In this document: in pieces, positions 1-5,263 of the stretch
Layout: each line of letters opens with the position of its first letter
How positions within the stretch are numbered: the stretch's first letter is position 1
Origin: an uncultured Erysipelotrichaceae bacterium
GTDB taxonomy: Bacteria; Bacillota_I; Bacilli_A; Erysipelotrichales; Erysipelotrichaceae
Length of the DNA: 5,263 nucleotides
Assembly (NCBI GenBank): GCA_902795525.1
Contig: CADBLN010000140.1
Location: 1-5,263 of the forward strand
Direction of reading: 5' to 3'
Position numbers and translations under genes: made by a program
The notes under the pieces: model-generated
What the model saw: the letters and a program-made list of their open reading frames with translations, nothing else
What the model was told of the DNA's origin: nothing
Database searches by the model: none

Positions 1-955
1 TCAAAAACGAGCTGCCTATGACCAGTATGGATTTGCTGGAATTGACCCACAACAAGGCTTTGGCGGCTTCGATGGTTTTAGCAATTTTTCATCTGCTAGT
101 GGTTTTGGCTTTGAAGATATTTTTGATTCATTTTTTGGTGGTGGCGCAAGAGGTTATAACTCCTCTCGTAGAAGCGGACCTCGCAAAGGTGCTGACCGCT
201 TAATGACTTTAAGAATTAACTTTATGGATGCAATAAATGGATTGACAGAGACATTGAATTTGGATGTTGAAGAACAATGCCCTGAATGTTTGGGCAGTGG
301 TGCTCGTAGCAAAGATGATATTAAAGTATGTAACACATGCCACGGTAGTGGTAGGGTGATACGTCAGCAACAAACCATGTTTGGAATGATGCAAACGGAA
401 ACAGCATGTCCAGATTGCCAAGGAACAGGTAAGAAAATTGAGCATAGCTGTCATCGTTGTAAAGGAAAAGGCTATGTTAAGAAAAAAGTTGAAGTTGAAG
501 TCAACATTCCTGCTGGTATCCAAACAGGTCAACAATTAAGAATTCAAGGAAAAGGTGACCGTGGGATTGATGGAGGACCAAATGGAGATTTATACATCGA
601 GATAATTGTTAGTGAAGATAAGCACTTTGTCAGAGATGGAAAAAATATTCTTATTACCATTCCTATTAGTGCAATTGATGCAACTTTAGGATGTAAGGTT
701 GATGTTCCTACAGTCTATGGTGATGTCGAATTGACAATACCTGCAGGAACACAACCAAATCAAAAGTTTAGGCTAAGAGGAAAAGGTGTAAAAGACACTA
801 AGGGTGGTAGTGCTGGAGATCAATATGTTGAAGTTGAGATTGTTATTCCATCAACATTGAATAAAGAAGAAAAGGAACACTATGAGAAATTGAAGAACTT
901 AGAAAAGAAATCTAAGAAATCAGTATTTAGCCGTTTTAAGGACACATTTAAGTAA
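1..955 (+). CDS. dnaJ: Chaperone protein DnaJ (Hsp40), 5'-truncated by the window edge
   Basis: Co-chaperone that delivers unfolded protein to DnaK and stimulates its ATPase in the cytoplasm. Reading from base 2 gives 317 residues and a TAA stop. The fragment opens with QKRAAYDQYG, the end of the J-domain; about 60 residues, including the HPD motif, lie before the window. A Gly/Phe-rich linker with FEDIFDSFF follows (fragment residues about 11-55). Then comes the zinc-binding domain with all four CxxCxGxG repeats (CPECLGSG, CNTCHGSG, CPDCQGTG, CHRCKGKG, starting at bases 278, 329, 407 and 449). The C-terminal substrate-binding domains include IPAGIQTGQQLRIQGKGDRG and FRLRGKGVKD. The implied full length of about 377 residues is normal for type I DnaJ. 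The ATG at 203 is not the start, because the frame is open and DnaJ-like upstream of it. clpB follows after 71 bases. Family assignment is near certain. Confidence 0.97.
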   Translation, partial: QKRAAYDQYGFAGIDPQQGFGGFDGFSNFSSASGFGFEDIFDSFFGGGARGYNSSRRSGPRKGADRLMTLRINFMDAINGLTETLNLDVEEQCPECLGSGARSKDDIKVCNTCHGSGRVIRQQQTMFGMMQTETACPDCQGTGKKIEHSCHRCKGKGYVKKKVEVEVNIPAGIQTGQQLRIQGKGDRGIDGGPNGDLYIEIIVSEDKHFVRDGKNILITIPISAIDATLGCKVDVPTVYGDVELTIPAGTQPNQKFRLRGKGVKDTKGGSAGDQYVEVEIVIPSTLNKEEKEHYEKLKNLEKKSKKSVFSRFKDTFK

Positions 956-973
956 CATTTTGTTACTTTTCTT
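950..973 (+). terminator. Weak intrinsic terminator candidate at the end of dnaJ
   Basis: AAGTAACA (950-957) and TGTTACTT (961-968) form a perfect 8-bp stem around a TTT loop, followed by a short T-rich stretch broken by a C (TTCTT). The dnaJ stop codon (953-955) lies inside the left arm. The stem has only two G-C pairs and the T-run is poor, so termination is probably partial and some read-through into clpB is likely. The inverted repeat is directly visible; its function is inferred. Confidence 0.45.
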
Positions 974-979
974 AAAAGA

Positions 980-985
980 AATAAT
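980..985 (+). promoter_or_regulatory. Possible -10 box of a clpB promoter
   Basis: AATAAT matches TATAAT at five of six positions and directly abuts the CIRCE-like element, sharing base 985. That would place the transcription start near 992, inside the operator, the usual arrangement for HrcA repression. No convincing -35 box is found: TTGTTA at 960-965 would leave only 14 bases of spacer. This is a weak candidate, supported mainly by its position. Confidence 0.3.
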
Positions 986-1011
986 TGGCACTCTTAACGA
1001 TAAAGTGCTAG
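985..1011 (+). promoter_or_regulatory. CIRCE-like operator (HrcA binding site) before clpB
   Basis: TTGGCACTC (985-993), a 9-base spacer, then AAGTGCTAG (1003-1011). The consensus CIRCE is TTAGCACTC-N9-GAGTGCTAA. The left arm matches at eight of nine positions and the right arm at seven of nine, with exactly the consensus spacing. The core GCACT/AGTGC is intact in both arms. It lies between a possible -10 box and the clpB RBS, the position expected for repression by HrcA, the heat-shock repressor of low-GC Gram-positives. The match is seen in the sequence; HrcA binding is inferred, and hrcA is not in this window. Confidence 0.82.
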
Positions 1012-1026
1012 AAATGGAGGTAATTA

Positions 1027-3606
1027 ATGGATTTTAATTCTTTTTCAGATAGTTTACAGAAAGTGGTGATGAAAGCCAGCGAATTAGCGACAACTTCTCA
1101 TCATGCTGAAATAACTACAGTTCACATTTTAACTGAAATATTAAACACGGACACCATAGATGGCTTGATTAAAAGACTTGGGATTGACAAACAACAAGCT
1201 CAGGAAATTGTTGCAGAACACATGAAGAATATTAGTGTTGTCGATTACACTCCACAACCTATATTCAACCGTAAAGTAACAGAATCTTTCTCCAATGCCT
1301 TGATTTGGGCTAAAGAGAATGATGAAAAGTATTTAACTGTTGCGACTGTGTTTATTCAACTGCTATTCAACAAATCATCAGTAAGTAATCATTTAGTTAA
1401 AGATTTTAACTTAAACAAAGATGAATGTATTAAACAAGAATTATTGAGAAGAGGTGGTAAGAAAATGACAGAAGCCACAAGTGAAAACAATTTAGAAGCT
1501 TTAGAAAAATACGGACATGATTTGGTACAAGATGTTATAAATGGTAAGATTGATCCAGTTATTGGCCGTGATGAAGAAATTAGGAGAGTTATTGAGATTC
1601 TTTCTCGTAAAACAAAAAACAATCCTGTTTTAATTGGTGAGCCAGGTGTTGGTAAAACAGCTGTTGTTGAAGGATTGGCTTGGCGTATTATGAAGAAAGA
1701 TGTTCCTTTAAATCTAAAAAATAAAAGAATAATCGAACTAGATATGGGTGCATTGATTGCAGGTGCAAAATATCGTGGTGAATATGAAGAGAGATTAAAA
1801 GCAGTTTTAGATGAAATCAATAAAGCAAATGGGGAAATCATCTTGTTTATTGATGAGATTCATAACTTGGTTGGTGCAGGAAAAACTGAAGGCAGTATGG
1901 ATGCAGCTAATCTTTTAAAGCCAATGCTGGCAAGAGGTGAATTAAAGTGTATCGGTGCCACTACTTACAATGAGTATCGTAAGTATTTTGAAACGGATAA
2001 GGCTTTGGAAAGAAGATTCCAAAAAGTTCAAATTGATGAACCAAGCGTTGAAGATACCATATCCATTCTGAGAGGGCTTAAGGATCGTTTTGAAGCACAT
2101 CATGGTGTTCAGATTAAAGATGAAGCAATCATTGCAGCGGCAACTCTATCAAACAGGTATATTTCTGATAGATTTTTACCAGATAAGGCAATAGATTTAA
2201 TTGATGAAGCTTGTGCTTCCATTAGAGTAGAAATGGATTCAATGCCATATGAACTTGATGAATTAAATCGTAAGATTATGCAGTTAGAAATTGAAGAAAA
2301 AGCTTTACAGAAAGAAGAAGATCAGAAGAGCCGTGAAAGACTTGTTGAGATTCGTGATGAAGCAAATAACCTGAAACAACAACGTACAGTTTTGCATAGT
2401 AAATGGGAAGATGAAAAGATAAGCTTAGAGAATTCAAAGAAGAATAGAGAATTGCTTGAAAAAGCAAAACTAGATTTGGAACAAGCTCAAAATGAAGCTA
2501 GATACGAAGAAGCGGCAAAACTACAATATGAAACAATTCCAGCGTTGGAGAAACAAATTAAAGAAAGCAAAGAAACCAATAAGGAAGATGCTTTAATTCA
2601 AGAAACAGTTGATGAAGAGTTAGTTGCTAAAGTGGTTGCACGATGGACTGGAATTGAAGTCAATAAGTTGTTAGCTACACAAAGACAAAAGATTTTAGGA
2701 CTTAAAGATTGTCTAAGCCAAAGAGTAATGGGACAAGATGAGGCAATTCAGCTTGTATCAAATGCAGTTTTAAGAAGTAAGGCACACATTCAAGATGCTA
2801 ACAGGCCTATTGGTTCGTTCTTGTTTTTAGGACCAACAGGTGTTGGTAAAACGGAAGTAGCAAAGGCTTTAGCTGAGCAATTGTTTGATGATGAGAATAA
2901 GATAGTACGTATTGATATGAGTGAATATATGGAAAAATTTAGCGTATCAAGATTAATTGGTGCTCCTCCAGGATATGTTGGTTATGACGAAGGAGGTCAA
3001 TTAACTGAGGCAGTTAGAAGAAAACCATACTCAATCGTATTACTGGATGAAATTGAAAAAGCTCATCCAGATGTGTTTAACATCCTATTGCAAATTCTTG
3101 ATGATGGAAGAATAACTGATTCAAAAGGTGTAACTGTTGATTTTAAAAACACCATTGTTATTATGACAAGTAATCTTGGCTCACAATATGCTTTTGAAGA
3201 AAACCAAGATAAAAAACGTAATGAATACATGGCTTTAGTAAAAACTTCATTTAAGCCTGAATTTGTAAACAGAATTGATGATATTATTATCTTTAATCCA
3301 TTAACTGATAAGGTTGTAGGTAAGATAGTCGACAAATTCATTGGTCAACTCGCAGCCAGATTGCAAGAACAACATATTCGTATTGAATCATCCAATGCTG
3401 CAAAAGCTAAGATAATTGAAGAGGGCAGCGATGTGGCTTATGGAGCTAGGCCGTTAAAACGTTATATTCAGCAAAACATAGAAACTTTATTGGCTTATAA
3501 GATTTTAGAGGATAATATCATTACTGAAAGTACTTTAATAATTGATTATCAAGATAATGATTTCATCATAAGAGAAAAACAACACCAAAGTGGATTAATG
3601 GCTTAA
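1027..3606 (+). CDS. clpB: ATP-dependent protein disaggregase ClpB (Hsp100)
   Basis: Hexameric AAA+ chaperone that threads aggregated protein through its pore and, with DnaK/DnaJ/GrpE, returns it to folding. It has 859 residues, typical for ClpB. Visible in order: N-terminal substrate domain (about 1-142); first AAA+ module with Walker A GEPGVGKT (204-211), pore loop AGAKYRG (245-251), Walker B ILFIDE (272-277) and ERR arginine finger (328-330); coiled-coil middle domain (about 405-525), the hallmark separating ClpB from ClpA/ClpC; second AAA+ module with Walker A GPTGVGKT (602-609), pore loop around Y650, Walker B VLLDE (671-675), sensor 1 TSN (714-716), arginine finger R749 and sensor 2 GAR (806-808). 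No IGF/IGL-type ClpP-docking loop is seen, which fits a disaggregase rather than a protease subunit. GGAGG at 1016-1020, six bases before the ATG, fixes the start. Oddities: residue 544 is Glu in RWTGIEV, where the family normally has Pro, and an internal RBS precedes Met147. A CIRCE-like site upstream implies heat-shock control. Confidence 0.98.
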   Translation: MDFNSFSDSLQKVVMKASELATTSHHAEITTVHILTEILNTDTIDGLIKRLGIDKQQAQEIVAEHMKNISVVDYTPQPIFNRKVTESFSNALIWAKENDEKYLTVATVFIQLLFNKSSVSNHLVKDFNLNKDECIKQELLRRGGKKMTEATSENNLEALEKYGHDLVQDVINGKIDPVIGRDEEIRRVIEILSRKTKNNPVLIGEPGVGKTAVVEGLAWRIMKKDVPLNLKNKRIIELDMGALIAGAKYRGEYEERLKAVLDEINKANGEIILFIDEIHNLVGAGKTEGSMDAANLLKPMLARGELKCIGATTYNEYRKYFETDKALERRFQKVQIDEPSVEDTISILRGLKDRFEAHHGVQIKDEAIIAAATLSNRYISDRFLPDKAIDLIDEACASIRVEMDSMPYELDELNRKIMQLEIEEKALQKEEDQKSRERLVEIRDEANNLKQQRTVLHSKWEDEKISLENSKKNRELLEKAKLDLEQAQNEARYEEAAKLQYETIPALEKQIKESKETNKEDALIQETVDEELVAKVVARWTGIEVNKLLATQRQKILGLKDCLSQRVMGQDEAIQLVSNAVLRSKAHIQDANRPIGSFLFLGPTGVGKTEVAKALAEQLFDDENKIVRIDMSEYMEKFSVSRLIGAPPGYVGYDEGGQLTEAVRRKPYSIVLLDEIEKAHPDVFNILLQILDDGRITDSKGVTVDFKNTIVIMTSNLGSQYAFEENQDKKRNEYMALVKTSFKPEFVNRIDDIIIFNPLTDKVVGKIVDKFIGQLAARLQEQHIRIESSNAAKAKIIEEGSDVAYGARPLKRYIQQNIETLLAYKILEDNIITESTLIIDYQDNDFIIREKQHQSGLMA
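1451..1467 (+). promoter_or_regulatory. Internal RBS and ATG for a short ClpB isoform
   Basis: GAGGTGG (1451-1457), a good match to the anti-Shine-Dalgarno complement, lies 8-9 bases before an in-frame ATG at 1465 (Met147 of ClpB). Initiation here would give a 713-residue protein lacking the N-terminal domain but keeping the whole middle domain and both ATPase modules. E. coli makes such a ClpB from an internal GTG at codon 149, almost the same place. The motif and spacing are seen; actual use is inferred. The same bases also encode RRGG, so chance cannot be excluded. Confidence 0.6.
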
Positions 3607-3620
3607 TCCACTTTTTTATT
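3587..3620 (+). terminator. Intrinsic terminator of clpB
   Basis: AAAGTGGATTAA (3587-3598) pairs perfectly with TTAATCCACTTT (3603-3614) around a TGGC loop, giving a 12-bp stem followed at once by TTTATTT. The stem encodes the last residues of ClpB, and the stop codon (3604-3606) lies in its right arm. This is a strong rho-independent terminator that separates the heat-shock unit from the redox genes. Confidence 0.9.
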
Positions 3621-3644
3621 TCATTAGAAAGAAAATTGTAGATT

Positions 3645-3653
3645 TGTTAATAT
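3645..3653 (+). promoter_or_regulatory. Possible extended -10 promoter for the flavin reductase/nitroreductase pair
   Basis: TGTTAATAT combines a TGn extension with TAATAT, which matches TATAAT at four of six positions. No good -35 is found at the proper distance. A promoter is expected here because the strong clpB terminator ends just upstream. If this box is used, the transcript would start near 3660, right at the AGGAGG ribosome binding site (3660-3665). Weak candidate. Confidence 0.3.
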
Positions 3654-3672
3654 TTGGTTAGGAGGTTAACTA

Positions 3673-4185
3673 ATGGATTATAGAGTAGAAAAATACAATA
3701 TTTTTGAGATGTTCTCAAAGCAAAAGGCTCTAGCTACAGCAGGTAATATTGATGATTATAACTGCTGTACAATCAGTTGGGGGAGTCTAGGTAATATATG
3801 GGGCAAAGGAACAAATATAGTAACTATCTATATCAACCCTGATCGTTACACATGGAAGTATTGTATGGAAAAAGAATATTTTACAGTTTGTTTCTTTCCT
3901 GGCAAATATAAGGAGGATTTGCAAATTTTGGGAACAAAATCTGGTAAAGATGGGGACAAGATTGCCTTGACAAAATTGCATCCAGTAGATTTAAAAACAG
4001 GTGTTGGTTATCGCGAGGCTGAATTAACTTTTGTGTGCAAAAAATTATACCAGGGTGAGTTTTCAAGAGATGGTTTAGATGAAAAAATTAATAATGGAAT
4101 TTATAAAGAGTGGAATCCCCACTACATGTTTGTTGGCGAAATAATAGATGTAATTAGAGGAAAAAAAGATGAAGGAAATATTTAA
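3673..4185 (+). CDS. Flavin reductase family protein (FMN-binding split barrel)
   Basis: A 170-residue cytoplasmic protein of the flavin reductase-like type. Such proteins bind FMN in a split beta-barrel, and some reduce flavin with NAD(P)H; the substrate of this one is unknown. Characteristic segments are CCTISWGSLGNIWG (31-44), the strand TIYINPDRYT (51-60), YFTVCFFP (69-76), ILGTKSGKDGDK (85-96) and HYMFVGEI near the C-terminus (150-157). No signal peptide or membrane segment is visible. AGGAGG at 3660-3665, seven bases before the ATG, is an excellent RBS, and an in-frame TAA at 3667 rules out an earlier start. Its last 17 bases overlap the nitroreductase gene, so the two are probably co-transcribed and translationally coupled. 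Family assignment rests on motif resemblance; enzymatic activity is inferred. Confidence 0.87.
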   Translation: MDYRVEKYNIFEMFSKQKALATAGNIDDYNCCTISWGSLGNIWGKGTNIVTIYINPDRYTWKYCMEKEYFTVCFFPGKYKEDLQILGTKSGKDGDKIALTKLHPVDLKTGVGYREAELTFVCKKLYQGEFSRDGLDEKINNGIYKEWNPHYMFVGEIIDVIRGKKDEGNI

Positions 4186-4669
4186 AAGACCGAGTATTAG
4201 AGAGTTTACAAGCCAAAAGGTAGAGAAAGAGAAGATTGAGAAAATATTGCGTGCTGCAATGCAAGCACCAAGTGGTGGTAATCAACAGCCTTGGGAATTC
4301 TTGATAATTGATGATCCCGAGATTATTGCAAAACTGCCAACCATTTCTCGTCCTGCTGCACCTTCAGGTAGAGCACCACTAGATATCATAATGTTGGCTA
4401 ACAGTGAAAGAATTAAGCATGAAGGTCTATGGACGCATGATTTAGGAGCATGTTGTGAAAATGTTTTACTTGAAGCAACCCACTTGGGATTAGGGTCAGT
4501 ATGGATGTCAATTGAACCAAATGAAGAAAGAATTGAAAAGTGTCGCGAAATGTTTAATTTACCAGAAAATATTAAACCTTTTGCTATTATTGCTATTGGA
4601 TATCCAAATGAAACAAAAGAGCCTGTGAATCGTTATGATGAAACACGTATTCACTACAATAAATTCTGA
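4169..4669 (+). CDS. Nitroreductase family protein (FMN-dependent oxidoreductase)
   Basis: A 166-residue protein of the short nitroreductase type. Members are usually dimeric FMN enzymes that transfer electrons from NAD(P)H to nitroaromatics, quinones, flavins or other acceptors; the natural substrate here cannot be told. Family marks are RPSIREF near the N-terminus (7-13, with the Arg that usually contacts the FMN phosphate), APSGGNQQPWEF (33-44), WTHDLGACCENVLLEATHLG (88-107) running into LGSVWM, and IAIGYP near the C-terminus (141-146). No export signal is seen. The start lies inside the end of the flavin reductase gene (17-base overlap), with AGAGGA at 4156-4161 seven bases before the ATG. 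The stop is TGA, the only TGA stop seen in the window, and the Trp residues at family-typical positions here use TGG. No clear terminator follows, so read-through into asnA is possible. Confidence 0.93.
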   Translation: MKEIFKRPSIREFTSQKVEKEKIEKILRAAMQAPSGGNQQPWEFLIIDDPEIIAKLPTISRPAAPSGRAPLDIIMLANSERIKHEGLWTHDLGACCENVLLEATHLGLGSVWMSIEPNEERIEKCREMFNLPENIKPFAIIAIGYPNETKEPVNRYDETRIHYNKF

Positions 4670-4677
4670 ATTAACAC

Positions 4678-4706
4678 TTAACTTTATATCGTCTTCTTAT
4701 TATAAT
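4678..4706 (+). promoter_or_regulatory. Promoter of asnA
   Basis: A consensus -10 box TATAAT (4701-4706) lies 17 bases after TTAACT (4678-4683), which matches TTGACA at four of six positions. Expected transcription start is about 4713, giving a leader of only about 16 bases that begins at the ribosome binding site AAGAGGA (4714-4720). A perfect palindrome covers the -10 box (separate entry). This is the best sigma-A-type promoter in the window. Confidence 0.7.
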
Positions 4707-4709
4707 AAG
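4696..4709 (+). repeat. Perfect 14-bp palindrome over the asnA -10 box
   Basis: CTTATTATAATAAG equals its own reverse complement and contains the whole TATAAT box. A dimeric repressor bound here would block RNA polymerase. Only its end bases are G or C, and in AT-rich intergenic DNA such palindromes can arise by chance, so an operator role is speculative. The palindrome itself is certain. Confidence 0.4.
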
Positions 4710-4728
4710 TGGTAAGAGGATTAGTTTT

Positions 4729-5263
4729 ATGCAATTACCACAGGACTACAGTAGCTCTTTAGATTTATTAGAAACAGAGATAGCCATTAAGCTTGTTAAG
4801 GATACTTTTGAAAGGCAGCTTGCTAAACGTTTAAGCTTGACTAGAGTATCAGCACCTTTGATGGTAAAAACAACTTCTGGTTTAAATGACAACCTAAACG
4901 GACACGAAAGACCGGTTAGTTTTGATGTACCTGCCCTTGGTGGGGAGTATTTAGAGATAGTTCATTCACTTGCAAAGTGGAAAAGAATGGCTTTGAAACA
5001 ATATGGTTTACACCGTTTCAAAGGCATTTACACTGATATGAATGCCATCAGAAGAGATGAGCAACTAGATAATCTTCATTCAATTTATGTTGACCAATGG
5101 GATTGGGAAAAAGTTATTGAAGAAGAGGATAGAACAATAGAGTTTTTAAAAGGAACCATAGACCGCATTATGCAGGCTATCATAGATACAGAAAATGTCA
5201 TTAGGGAGAGCTATCCTAAGTTAGATATAATAGTGAAAGAACCTAACTGCTATTTCATCACCA
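4729..5263 (+). CDS. asnA: Aspartate-ammonia ligase AsnA (asparagine synthetase A), 3'-truncated by the window edge
   Basis: Makes asparagine from aspartate, ammonia and ATP (releasing AMP and PPi) in the cytoplasm; it has a class II aminoacyl-tRNA synthetase-like fold. The window holds 178 of roughly 330-340 expected residues. Signatures: [17 protein letters not shown] (51-67), [11 protein letters not shown] (76-86), [11 protein letters not shown] (101-111) and [14 protein letters not shown] (116-129), which align with the E. coli enzyme's [10 protein letters not shown] and [12 protein letters not shown]. The start is set by AAGAGGA at 4714-4720, eight bases before the ATG, and by an in-frame TAA at 4672 with no other start codon in between. 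The N-terminus ([14 protein letters not shown]) is of the Firmicute type. It has its own promoter; regulation is unknown. The C-terminal half lies beyond the window. Confidence 0.95.
   Translation, partial: MQLPQDYSSSLDLLETEIAIKLVKDTFERQLAKRLSLTRVSAPLMVKTTSGLNDNLNGHERPVSFDVPALGGEYLEIVHSLAKWKRMALKQYGLHRFKGIYTDMNAIRRDEQLDNLHSIYVDQWDWEKVIEEEDRTIEFLKGTIDRIMQAIIDTENVIRESYPKLDIIVKEPNCYFIT

Noticed and set aside
203..955. A short DnaJ-like protein starting at the ATG at 203
   Set aside because: The frame continues upstream to base 2 and encodes the J-domain end and the Gly/Phe linker, so this ATG is an internal Met of dnaJ.
968..981. TTTCTT-AA-AAGAAA inverted repeat before the clpB operator
   Set aside because: A two-base loop cannot fold as RNA and the sequence is low-complexity A/T, so it is likely chance.
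1389..1841. A 150-residue reading frame on the - strand inside clpB
   Set aside because: It is antisense to the conserved first ATPase module, has no RBS or recognisable domain, and its composition is what reverse-complemented clpB codons would give.
4667..4680. TGA read as Trp at the end of the nitroreductase (Mollicutes code)
   Set aside because: The protein ends at the family's usual length, and Trp residues at conserved positions elsewhere in the window are coded by TGG.
4696..4709. PerR or Fur box at the asnA promoter
   Set aside because: The palindrome is even-spaced and does not align with the PerR 7-1-7 arrangement or a Fur box; the resemblance is only shared AT-richness.
4670..4728. 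T-box riboswitch before asnA
   Set aside because: The whole gap is 59 bases and the predicted leader about 16 bases, far too short for a T-box; no terminator/antiterminator pair is seen.

Overview
This is an AT-rich, tightly packed stretch of bacterial chromosome. It carries five protein genes, all on the + strand: the 3' part of dnaJ, a complete clpB, a flavin reductase family gene, a nitroreductase gene and the 5' part of asnA. The likely source is a low-GC Gram-positive bacterium (Bacillota, or a Mollicutes/Erysipelotrichia-like relative). Reasons are the base composition, the strong AGGAGG-type ribosome binding sites, a CIRCE-type heat-shock operator before clpB, and an ammonia-dependent asparagine synthetase (AsnA). 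Conserved Trp positions use TGG, and TGA appears only as the nitroreductase stop, so nothing suggests the Mycoplasma/Spiroplasma code. The lineage is an inference, not proven.

Heat-shock part (1-3614). DnaJ ends at 955 in a small hairpin that contains its stop codon. A 71-base gap follows, holding a CIRCE-like inverted repeat (985-1011) and a strong RBS, then clpB (1027-3606). DnaJ works with DnaK/GrpE and hands aggregated protein to the ClpB disaggregase, so the pair is functionally coherent. The CIRCE-like site implies HrcA repression of clpB. Inside clpB, a second RBS and ATG (1451-1467) sit where other bacteria start the N-domain-less ClpB isoform. A 12-bp stem with a T-run, overlapping the clpB stop, closes the unit.

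Redox part (3615-4669). A flavin reductase-like protein and a short nitroreductase overlap by 17 bases and probably form a two-gene operon. Both are predicted FMN proteins; their substrates cannot be read from the sequence.

Asparagine part (4670-5263). asnA has its own good promoter and a very short leader, and the window ends inside the gene. A perfect 14-bp palindrome covers the -10 box.

No mobile element, CRISPR array, tRNA/rRNA, riboswitch or long non-coding stretch is visible; the three gaps are 71, 66 and 59 bases. I see no undescribed system here. The points most worth checking are the internal clpB start, the CIRCE-like operator, the asnA promoter palindrome and an unusual residue at the ClpB hinge before the second ATPase module.
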